Part shown: piece after piece, positions 15,702 to 22,821 of the stretch
Layout: each line of letters begins with the position of its first letter
Numbering within the stretch: the first letter of the stretch is position 1
Position numbers and translations under genes: made by a program
Source of the DNA: an uncultured Clostridia bacterium
Lineage (GTDB): Bacteria > Bacillota > Clostridia > Oscillospirales > Acutalibacteraceae
DNA length: 64,000 bases
Direction of reading: 5' to 3'
Assembly: GCA_947364045.1 (NCBI GenBank)
Contig: CANARN010000001.1
Coordinates: 1-64,000 of the forward strand
Notes under the pieces: generated by a model
What the model saw: the letters and a program-made list of their open reading frames with translations, nothing else
Told to the model about the DNA's origin: nothing
Databases searched by the model: none

Positions 15702-15866
15702 ATGCAACACCCCTGTGTAGAATATTGAAGATACCTGTATTTTACCATATCCAAAATTTGTTGTAAACAAAAACCTGATTTTTTATATTATGAGTTTGAC
15801 AAGTATTATATAAAATAGTATAATTATCTAATATACAAATAAAATGTAAAAATTGAGGGATTGTTG

Positions 15867-17750
15867 ATGAATACTTTTTTTGAAAGGATAAAACCGCAAA
15901 GATTTCTGTTGCTTTTATTTGATATTGTCGTAGTTAACGGATCTTTTGTTCTTTCTCTTTTTCTTCATTTTGGATATGAATTGCCCCAATGGGTAACAAG
16001 ATATATTATGCTGAGAATGCCGTTGATTACCGTTGTTTTTATAGGCCTTTTTCTTGCGGTAAAGCTTTATAATAACCTTTGGCGGTATATGAGTTTTTAT
16101 GAGCTCCTCAGCATGATTTTTTGCACAGGCGCAGGCACGGTTTTATTTTTACTGTTTGACAGCATAGGTCAGTTTTTGCAAAAAACCGGTGTTATTGATA
16201 CAGCTTTTTTCAAGCGTATGCCGTATGTTGTTTATATTGACTCATTTTTACTCATTTGTTTTTTCAGCGTTGGCATAAGAATGTTTTACACTGCTTACCG
16301 TACTATTTCTTCTGATGCGAAAAGGCGCAGAGGTTCGGCAAATAAGCGTATAATGATAATCGGCGCGGGTGATATGGGCTCTTCGATTATATATGAAATG
16401 AGCATCAGCGGCTATAAGTTCGGTTCCCCGGTTGTAATTATTGATGATGATGTAAGCAAGCTGAATTCGGCTATCAGGGGTATTCCGATTGTTGGAACAA
16501 CGAAAGATATTCCCGAAATTGTCAAAAAGTTTGAAATAAATGAAATAATATTTTGTATTCCGTCTGCTTCGGCTGAGCGTAAACGTGAAATTCTTGAAAT
16601 TGCAATGAGTACGGGTTGTAATCTGAAAACAGCGCCTAACATTGACGATTTAACAGGTGTTAATGACAAGATTTCAGAAAAAATACGCGATGTTGACGTG
16701 CTTGACCTTTTGGCAAGACCGGAGGTAAGCCTTGATACTGAAGTTTGTAAATATCTTGAGGGGCAGACAGTTCTTGTAACGGGCGGCGGAGGCTCAATCG
16801 GCAGTGAGCTTTGCAGGCAGATTGCGCGCTATGAGCCTGAAAGAATCGTTATTTTCGATATATATGAAAACAATGCCTTTACTCTGAAAAATTCCCTTGA
16901 CCGCCGTTATCACGGTGCGCCGCAAATCGAAATACGAATTGGCTCTGTCAGAGATATGGACAGGCTTTGCGAGATTTTTGAGGAATTTAACCCGTCGTCT
17001 GTTTTCCACGCGGCAGCGCATAAGCACGTTCCGCTTATGGAGGACAGTCCTTATGAAGCCGTGAAAAACAATGTGCTTGGTACGTACAATGTGTGTCACT
17101 GCGCAAATGAATACGGCGTTAAGAATTTTGTTCTGCTTTCAACAGACAAGGCGGTTAATCCGACAAATGTTATGGGAGCAACAAAGCGCGTGGCGGAGCT
17201 TACCGTTCAGCATTTCAGTCAGATTTCAAAAGGCACGAAATTTGCGGCTGTCCGTTTCGGAAATGTTTTAGGTTCAAACGGCAGCGTTATTCCGATTTTT
17301 AAGGAGCAGATAAAGCAGGGAGGTCCTGTTACTGTTACGCATCCTGACATTACGCGTTATTTTATGACAATTCCCGAGGCGTCTCAGCTTGTTGTTCAGG
17401 CAGGCGGACTTGCCAAGGGCGGTGAAATTTTTGTGCTTGATATGGGCGAGCCGGTTAAAATTGTCACTCTTGCCGAAAATCTTATAAAGCTTTCAGGATT
17501 TGAGCCTTATAAAGATATTGAAATTCAGTTTACCGGGCTTAGACCGGGCGAAAAGCTTTATGAAGAGCTGTCCTTGGAAGAGGAGCTTGACGGCAGACGT
17601 AAAACTCAGAATGATAAAATTTTCGTTACCGCGCCGATAACATTTGACGCGCAGATGCTCGAAAGAGAAATCCGCTCTGTTCCGGATTTGAAGCCGACAG
17701 AGGTAAGAGATTTTTTAAAACGGCTTGTTCCTAACTGCAATTTTAAATAA
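15867..17750 (+). CDS. Membrane-bound UDP-sugar 4,6-dehydratase (PglF/FlaA1/CapD family)
   Basis: 627 residues. Four membrane helices in the first ~150 residues, then a CoA-binding-like Rossmann fold (MIIGAGDMGSSIIYEM) and the extended SDR catalytic domain from about 285 (VLVTGGGGSIGSELCRQ). The catalytic region is STDKAVNPTNVMGATKR, the TDK.....M...K pattern of 4,6-dehydratases. Such enzymes make UDP-4-keto-6-deoxy-HexNAc for glycans and surface polysaccharides. GAGGG 7 nt before ATG 15867 fixes the start; the TTG at 15861 is too close to it. No operon partner: a terminator follows at once and the upstream gene is divergent. Shares a theme with galU and the BY-kinase of this window. Confidence 0.9.
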   Translation: MNTFFERIKPQRFLLLLFDIVVVNGSFVLSLFLHFGYELPQWVTRYIMLRMPLITVVFIGLFLAVKLYNNLWRYMSFYELLSMIFCTGAGTVLFLLFDSIGQFLQKTGVIDTAFFKRMPYVVYIDSFLLICFFSVGIRMFYTAYRTISSDAKRRRGSANKRIMIIGAGDMGSSIIYEMSISGYKFGSPVVIIDDDVSKLNSAIRGIPIVGTTKDIPEIVKKFEINEIIFCIPSASAERKREILEIAMSTGCNLKTAPNIDDLTGVNDKISEKIRDVDVLDLLARPEVSLDTEVCKYLEGQTVLVTGGGGSIGSELCRQIARYEPERIVIFDIYENNAFTLKNSLDRRYHGAPQIEIRIGSVRDMDRLCEIFEEFNPSSVFHAAAHKHVPLMEDSPYEAVKNNVLGTYNVCHCANEYGVKNFVLLSTDKAVNPTNVMGATKRVAELTVQHFSQISKGTKFAAVRFGNVLGSNGSVIPIFKEQIKQGGPVTVTHPDITRYFMTIPEASQLVVQAGGLAKGGEIFVLDMGEPVKIVTLAENLIKLSGFEPYKDIEIQFTGLRPGEKLYEELSLEEELDGRRKTQNDKIFVTAPITFDAQMLEREIRSVPDLKPTEVRDFLKRLVPNCNFK

Positions 17751-17766
17751 ACAGACCGAACAAATA

Positions 17767-17808
17767 GAAAAAGACTGTAAAGGCGAAGGGCTTTTTACAG
17801 TCTTTTTT
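17767..17808 (+). terminator. Terminator after the 4,6-dehydratase gene
   Basis: AAAAAGACTGTAAA pairs with TTTTTACAGTCTTTTTT; a T-run follows directly. Confidence 0.88.
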
Positions 17809-17972
17809 GTATGAAGTTATGCTGAAAATTATTTTGTTTTCTTTGCGGTTTTGATTAAGGAAATGAATGATTTTGAATTTCAGTACCCGCCTCACGCTCT
17901 GAGCTAAAAACAGTTCACTGAATTGTTTTCTTAACTCTCAGACCCTACGGGTTCGAGTCTGTTCAGATAGAT

Positions 17973-18009
17973 AAAAAAATAAACCGATACCTATTGGGTA
18001 TCAGTTTAT
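17973..18009 (-). terminator. Terminator-like hairpin (minus strand)
   Basis: Read on the minus strand, an AAACTGATACC/GGTATCGGTTT stem is followed by ATTTTTTTATC. It may be a second terminator behind the tRNA gene, 40 bp beyond the first. Confidence 0.6.
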
Positions 18010-18045
18010 GGTTTGCTGGGTAAAAATATTGTTTCAATGCGGGCA

Positions 18046-18078
18046 TAAAGAAAACGCATCTCGCAAATGGAGATGCGC
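18046..18078 (-). terminator. Terminator of the tRNA-Met gene
   Basis: Minus-strand stem CGCATCTC/GAGATGCG with a 7-nt loop followed by TTTTCTTT, about 25 nt beyond the CCA end of the tRNA. Confidence 0.85.
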
Positions 18079-18101
18079 AATTTGTGTGCGGCACTTGCCG
18101 C

Positions 18102-18178
18102 TGGTGGACCAGCAGGGACTCGAACCCCGGACCGACCGGTTATGAGCCGGTTGCTCTAACCAACTGAGCTACTGGTCC
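18102..18178 (-). tRNA. tRNA-Met (CAT), elongator type
   Basis: A complete 77-nt cloverleaf with encoded CCA. The acceptor stem is GGACCAG/CTGGTCC (7 bp, perfect), D-arm AGCTCAGTTGGTTAGAGC, anticodon loop CTCATAA (anticodon CAT) closed by ACCGG/CCGGT, and T-loop TTCGAGT. The acceptor pair G1-C72 and sequence match elongator tRNA-Met of Clostridia; the initiator would lack the first pair. A lysidine-modified Ile-CAU identity cannot be fully excluded from sequence. Confidence 0.93.
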
Positions 18179-18300
18179 TTTTCTGTTGCTAAAATATTAT
18201 ATAGTCAAATCGCCAAAAAGTCAAGAGTAAATTGCGCTAATGTTTACAGAATTTTTTAAAGTTTAAGTAAATGACCTGATAATACCCAAATACGTTCATA

Positions 18301-18352
18301 AAATAAAAAATCAAACGGCTTACAGAGCAACAAAGCTCAGCGCAAGCCGTTC
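18301..18352 (-). terminator. Terminator of galU
   Basis: Minus-strand stem AACGGCTT/AAGCCGTT with an inner GAGC/GCTC pairing, followed by TGATTTTTTATTTTAT. Lies directly after the galU stop. Confidence 0.85.
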
Positions 18353-18371
18353 GTTTTAAATATATTAAGTA

Positions 18372-19250
18372 TTAAAGGGTCTGTGCAAGGTCTTTAAGAT
18401 ATGCCTTGAAATCCTCGCCGATTTCGTCGTGACTTAATGCAACCTCAACATTTGCTTTCATAATGCCGAGCTTATTACCCATATCATAGCGTGTGCCGTT
18501 GAAGTCAACAGCGGTAAGCTTGCCTTGCTTTGCAAGAGTACACATAGCGTCTGTAAGGTAAACCTCGCCGCTCTTTGCGTCGGGCGGAGTCTGCTCGATA
18601 AGGTCAAAAATCTCGGGCGGGAGAACAACTCTGCCGAGAATTGAATAGCAGGAAAGAATTTCTTCGGGAGTGGGCTTTTCAATTATGTTGTGAACTGACA
18701 TAACGTTATCCTCAAGGGGAGTTACGTCAAGAGTGCAGTACTTGGGAACGTCTTTGCGCGGAACTTCCTTTACGCCGACGGTGCCTACGCCGTATTTCTC
18801 ATAAGCGCGGCAAAGCTGACCTACAACGGGGTCCTCTGAAATAATAACGTCATCGCCGTACATAACGGCAAACGGCTCATCGCCTACAAAGCTTCTGGCA
18901 CAGCAGATTGCGTGACCGAGTCCCTTTGTTTCTTTCTGACGTATAAAATAAATGTTGGCAAGATTCGAGCAAGCCTTAACATCCTCTAAAATCTTTGCTT
19001 TGCTTGCATTTCCCTCAAGCTTTGTTTCAAGCTCAAAAGCGTGGTCAAAGTGGTCTTCAATAACTCCTTTGCCGCGGTTGGTTACGATAAGAATGTCAGT
19101 AATACCTGCTGCAACGGCTTCCTCAACAATGTACTGAATTGCGGGTTTGTCAACAATGTTGAGCATTTCCTTCGGAACAGCCTTTGATGCCGGCAGAACT
19201 CTTGTTCCGAGACCGGCTGCCGGAATGATAGCTTTTGTAATCTTTTTCAT
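18372..19250 (-). CDS. galU: UTP-glucose-1-phosphate uridylyltransferase
   Basis: 292 residues, the normal length. Makes UDP-glucose from UTP and glucose-1-phosphate for polysaccharides, teichoic-acid sugars and glycolipids. The nucleotide-binding signature KAIIPAAGLGTRVLPASKAVPKEML starts at residue 6, with VDKPAIQYIVEEAVAAGI, the metal-site region MYGDDVI, EKPTPEE and SGEVYLTDAM. It lies 36 bp after the RING/DUF2628 gene and could be the last gene of an ahcY operon; its own ribosome site is AAGGAG. Its substrate glucose-1-phosphate is also the product of the glycogen phosphorylase encoded at 22822. Confidence 0.96.
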   Translation of the reverse strand: MKKITKAIIPAAGLGTRVLPASKAVPKEMLNIVDKPAIQYIVEEAVAAGITDILIVTNRGKGVIEDHFDHAFELETKLEGNASKAKILEDVKACSNLANIYFIRQKETKGLGHAICCARSFVGDEPFAVMYGDDVIISEDPVVGQLCRAYEKYGVGTVGVKEVPRKDVPKYCTLDVTPLEDNVMSVHNIIEKPTPEEILSCYSILGRVVLPPEIFDLIEQTPPDAKSGEVYLTDAMCTLAKQGKLTAVDFNGTRYDMGNKLGIMKANVEVALSHDEIGEDFKAYLKDLAQTL

Positions 19251-19286
19251 AAGATATTCTCCTTACAGTTAAATTTTTTATATGAT

Positions 19287-20267
19287 TTACATATTAAACA
19301 TATTCAGAATTGCCGAAAGCGCATAGTTTATACCGCTGACAGCCAAAAGTGACAATATTGCGTAGCCGAATGTAGTTCCGCCCTCGCTTAAAATACGCAG
19401 TTTACGGAAATCCTCATTTCTTACGGCTTCGTCAGAGCAATTTATTGCTTTAACACTTTTTTCTACATGTTCCCTGTACTTTTTGTCAGCGATAATCCCT
19501 AAATATATCGATAAGGCAAAATCACCAATCAGTGTAACCGCGCTTACGGCTACTCCCGCAGGGTGTTTTTTTACTGCGGCGAAAATACTTGAATACATTT
19601 GGTTCATAGCGCTGTTAAGCTCGTCTATTGAACCGTCCGAATTTTCAACGGTGTTTTCGTATTCATATGATATATTGTCAATTTCTTTTTGTAACTGTAC
19701 ATATTGAGGTACAAATAACGGGATTGCGGAGAGCGCAAAGGTTATCGCTATGAAAATTGCCCCCAGCTTATACATCTTTCGGTAAATGAACCAATAACCG
19801 CCGAAGAAAAATGCGGCAATGTTGAAGGTTCGTTTTCCTGATTTTATCGCAAAGAATTTACGAAGATAAGTATGCGTGTTCTTCTTAATAAAACCTGCGG
19901 CGTCTTCTGTTGAAACTCCGTCATCTATTTCAGGCGGATACACATTAAGAAGATTAGGCATTTGATAAACAATCTGCGGTTGAAACGGAGCGTTGTCAGG
20001 CGATGCTTCCGCATTTGAATTTGCGTAAGGGTTATTGTTTAACTGCGGATTTCGGTCAACAGGCTGTTCGGGCTTTTCAGGTTCCGCTTCGGGCTTCCAT
20101 ACAAAGCCGTCATTGTGCTTTTCACTGTTACCGCATTCGCCGTTTTTCTTGTAGCAGTCCCTGTGTTGCGGAGTTCCGCAAAGAGGGCAGACAACGATTT
20201 CGCTGTCTTCTGTAAATGCTTCGTTGCAAACGGGACATTTTTCATTTGTGTATCTGAAATTATTCAT
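19287..20267 (-). CDS. RING-finger-like and DUF2628 membrane protein
   Basis: 326 residues. Residues ~10-55 form a Cys/His cluster (CPVCNEAFTEDSEIVVCPLCG, QHRDCYKKNGECG) with the spacing of the prokaryotic RING-finger family 1. A Pro/Asn-rich linker follows. From about 135 a DUF2628-type region has FFAIKSGKRTFNIAAFFFGGYWFIYRKMY, then four or so membrane helices. Its ATG overlaps the ahcY stop codon (TAATG), so translation is coupled. Prokaryotic RING proteins of this type are of unknown function; ubiquitin ligase activity should not be assumed. A membrane sensor or scaffold is possible. Confidence 0.8.
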   Translation of the reverse strand: MNNFRYTNEKCPVCNEAFTEDSEIVVCPLCGTPQHRDCYKKNGECGNSEKHNDGFVWKPEAEPEKPEQPVDRNPQLNNNPYANSNAEASPDNAPFQPQIVYQMPNLLNVYPPEIDDGVSTEDAAGFIKKNTHTYLRKFFAIKSGKRTFNIAAFFFGGYWFIYRKMYKLGAIFIAITFALSAIPLFVPQYVQLQKEIDNISYEYENTVENSDGSIDELNSAMNQMYSSIFAAVKKHPAGVAVSAVTLIGDFALSIYLGIIADKKYREHVEKSVKAINCSDEAVRNEDFRKLRILSEGGTTFGYAILSLLAVSGINYALSAILNMFNM

Positions 20268-21511
20268 TATACGTTCCAGCTGTTGATGTAGCTTTCCTGC
20301 TCGGGAGTAAGAGCGTCAATCTCAGTACCCCAGCTGTTAAGCTTTCTCAACGCAACCTTTCTGTCAATTTCTTCGGGGACATCAATTACCCCTGCACTCA
20401 GTTTGCCTTGATTATTAACAATATATTCTGCGCAAAGCGCCTGAACTGCAAAGCTCATATCCATAATTTCCGCAGGATGACCGTCGCCTGCCGCCAAGTT
20501 TACAAGTCTTCCCTCGGATAAAACAGAGATTACTCTGCCGTCTGACATTTCATAGCCCATAATATTTTGCCTTTGAGGGAAAATACGTACAGCCAAAGCC
20601 TCAAGCTCAGGAAGATTTATTTCAACATTAAAATGACCTGCATTACAGAGAATTGCGCCGTCTTTCATATTTTTAAAGGCTTTTTCGGTGATAACGTCCT
20701 TACAGCCTGTAACGGTTATAAAGAAATCGCCGAATTTTGCTGCTTCTTCCATCGGCATTGCGTCAAAGCCGTCCATTCTCGCTTCCATTGCTTTAATCGG
20801 GTCAATTTCAGTTACAATAACCTTAGCGCCCAATGCCTTTGCACGCATTGCAACGCCCTTGCCGCACCAGCCGTAGCCTGCGACAACAGCGGTTTTGCCC
20901 GCAACAATTAAATTAGTCGTTCTGTTTATTCCGTTCCAGACGGACTGACCCGTGCCGTAACGGTTGTCAAAAAGATATTTGCATTTTGCATTGTTAACGG
21001 CAATCATAGGAAATTTAAGACTGCCTTCTCTTGCCATTGAAACAAGCCTTATTATGCCTGTTGTGGTTTCCTCACAGCCGCCCAAAACATTTCCGAGAAG
21101 CTCAGGGTACTCGTTGTGAATAAGGTTTACAAGGTCGCCGCCGTCATCAATAATTAAATTGGGCGAAGCGGAGATAACCTCTCTTAAATGATTTGTGTAT
21201 TCCTCCGCCGTGGCATTGTACCACGCAAACACGTTAAGTCCGTTCTTTACGAGCGCCGCCGCAACATCGTCCTGTGTAGAGAGGGGATTTGACCCTGTAA
21301 CGTACATTTCTGCACCGCCTGCCGCTAAACAAAGACAAAGATAAGCTGTTTTAGCTTCAAGGTGAATTGAAAGAGCGACACGAAGGTCTGAAAAAGGCTT
21401 GGATTTAATGAAATCCGCCTCTATGCTTCTGAGTACCGGCATATGCGCCCTGACCCATTCAATTTTTTGCTGTCCCGACGGGTAAAGATTTATATCTTTA
21501 ATTAAACTCAT
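20267..21511 (-). CDS. ahcY: Adenosylhomocysteinase
   Basis: 414 residues. Splits S-adenosylhomocysteine into adenosine and homocysteine, relieving product inhibition of methyltransferases. Substrate-domain marks are ALSIHLEAKTAYLCLCLAAG and TSTQDDVAAAL-like NPLSTQDDVAAAL; the NAD-binding fold is VVAGYGWCGKGVAMRAKALGAKVIVTEIDP; NRYGTGQS matches the conserved K/R-YG-Q-S segment. Start ATG 21511 has GGAGAAGTAT before it; a longer open frame to 21604 adds 31 hydrophobic residues and overlaps the promoter. Its promoter and that of the lipoprotein gene are divergent. The shared-base junction with the RING gene is unusual for this enzyme. Confidence 0.95.
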   Translation of the reverse strand: MSLIKDINLYPSGQQKIEWVRAHMPVLRSIEADFIKSKPFSDLRVALSIHLEAKTAYLCLCLAAGGAEMYVTGSNPLSTQDDVAAALVKNGLNVFAWYNATAEEYTNHLREVISASPNLIIDDGGDLVNLIHNEYPELLGNVLGGCEETTTGIIRLVSMAREGSLKFPMIAVNNAKCKYLFDNRYGTGQSVWNGINRTTNLIVAGKTAVVAGYGWCGKGVAMRAKALGAKVIVTEIDPIKAMEARMDGFDAMPMEEAAKFGDFFITVTGCKDVITEKAFKNMKDGAILCNAGHFNVEINLPELEALAVRIFPQRQNIMGYEMSDGRVISVLSEGRLVNLAAGDGHPAEIMDMSFAVQALCAEYIVNNQGKLSAGVIDVPEEIDRKVALRKLNSWGTEIDALTPEQESYINSWNV

Positions 21512-21545
21512 ATACTTCTCCAAAAATAAATTCAAATATATATTT

Positions 21546-21574
21546 AATATACCATAATTTAGTATTAAAATCAA
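21546..21574 (-). promoter_or_regulatory. Promoter of ahcY
   Basis: Minus strand: TTGATT (21569-21574), 17-nt spacer, TATATT (21546-21551), 35 nt upstream of the ATG at 21511. Confidence 0.7.
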
Positions 21575-21597
21575 TACGAACAGATAAAGAATATTCG

Positions 21598-21628
21598 TTG
21601 ACAAAAAACGTACTTTATGTAATAATAT
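21598..21628 (+). promoter_or_regulatory. Promoter of the DUF4474 lipoprotein gene
   Basis: TTGACA at 21598-21603 with TAATAA or TAATAT at 21620-21628 (spacer 16 or 19). It is divergent from the ahcY promoter 24 bp away. Confidence 0.55.
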
Positions 21629-21670
21629 ACAGTGTATAATACACTAAAGTAAAATGGAGGCAAAAGACTG

Positions 21671-22645
21671 ATGAAAAGCAAATTTTTGAGAACAGTTTCC
21701 CTTTTTATTGCTCTTACAGTTTTTTTGTGCTGTTTAACAGCGTGCGGTAAGAAAGAGGATGAGGAGGAAATCACTAAAAACGGCGGGCAAATCGAGGCTC
21801 CGTCCAATGAAAACTTGGTGGATTTTAACGATTATACTCTTCCCGACGAAAGTACAAGCGAAGATGCTTCTTTGAGCGAAGCTTTGTCAAGCACAAATGC
21901 TGTTGAGTCAAGCTCGGGTGTTAACACGGTAAATCCGACTTCTCCGACACAGTCGCAGGGCAGCTCGGGACTTACAAAGTCTGATATGGTAAGTCTTCTT
22001 AAAGCGGCGGGCTATGTTTATGACCCTGAACAAGATATTTATTATACTCATATGAATCCGTGGCAGCGCCGTGTCGGCTTTACAAGTGAATATGACACCG
22101 GTGCAGGCTATCTTAATATGGAATATGTAACCTTTAAGTGCGACTTTACATACGGCGATAAATATTGGCGTATTCAGTGCTGGAAGGGTCAGTACGCGCT
22201 TCTTTCGGGCGCTGAAATGGGCGTTTACACAAAGGATATAAACTCAAGTCTGAGCGAGGATTTTTACGCCTGTGCCAATGACGACAATCTGCTTGAAATG
22301 GGCTTCGATTTCTACAAAACCACTAAGGATTACAATGACCGCAACAGGCTTTTCTACCGTCCGCTTGAATATCATTGGTGGCAGACAGGCTTTAAGTTCG
22401 GCTACTGCAATCCCACGAACTGTGTCGCTGTTATGACGCTTTACGCTAAAGACAGCAAAATGGCAGACGGAATCGAAGAGGGTCTTCAGACTGTTAAAAA
22501 CAAAGAGGGCAAGCTTAACCCGTTCTATGAATACGGCTCAAATATGGCGAGGGGCAAGGCAAATATTTATCAGAGAAACGGAAACGAATTTAAGATTATT
22601 TGGGTTACTGCCGGTTATACTAACTACAACGGCAATATGATTTAA
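21671..22645 (+). CDS. Lipoprotein with DUF4474-like domain
   Basis: 324 residues. Signal peptide with lipobox LTAC, so the mature protein is lipid-anchored outside the membrane at Cys about 25. A Ser/Glu/Asp-rich linker (~30-100) precedes a folded domain at ~105-320. Its YDPEQDIYYTHMNPWQRRVGF, YWRIQCWKGQYAL and GAEMGVYTK segments match what I recall of DUF4474, a Clostridia domain of unknown function. GGAGG lies 8 nt before the ATG. Its neighbours are unrelated. No enzymatic residues can be named. Confidence 0.8.
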   Translation: MKSKFLRTVSLFIALTVFLCCLTACGKKEDEEEITKNGGQIEAPSNENLVDFNDYTLPDESTSEDASLSEALSSTNAVESSSGVNTVNPTSPTQSQGSSGLTKSDMVSLLKAAGYVYDPEQDIYYTHMNPWQRRVGFTSEYDTGAGYLNMEYVTFKCDFTYGDKYWRIQCWKGQYALLSGAEMGVYTKDINSSLSEDFYACANDDNLLEMGFDFYKTTKDYNDRNRLFYRPLEYHWWQTGFKFGYCNPTNCVAVMTLYAKDSKMADGIEEGLQTVKNKEGKLNPFYEYGSNMARGKANIYQRNGNEFKIIWVTAGYTNYNGNMI

Positions 22646-22659
22646 TCGCAGATTAATGC

Positions 22660-22700
22660 AAAAATCTCACTGCAACGCCGTTTGCGGTGAGATTTTTTGT
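22660..22700 (+). terminator. Terminator after the DUF4474 lipoprotein gene
   Basis: AAAATCTCACTGCAA pairs with TTTGCGGTGAGATTTTTT; T-run present. Confidence 0.88.
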
Positions 22701-22737
22701 ATAAAATATAGAATAAAATATAAAATTTATATTATAG

Positions 22738-22766
22738 TTGAAAAACAGCTGATTTTAGTGTAAAAT
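22738..22766 (+). promoter_or_regulatory. Promoter of glgP
   Basis: TTGAAA (22738-22743), 17-nt spacer, TAAAAT (22761-22766), about 55 nt before the glgP ATG. Confidence 0.65.
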
Positions 22767-22821
22767 ATACAAATGTTATTTGATTTAATCAGTTTAATAT
22801 AAATTTTTTTGGAGGATTTGT

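Noticed and set aside
21512..21604. 31-residue hydrophobic N-terminal extension of AhcY
   Set aside because: It covers the promoter; a proper ribosome site precedes ATG 21511, and the enzyme is cytoplasmic.
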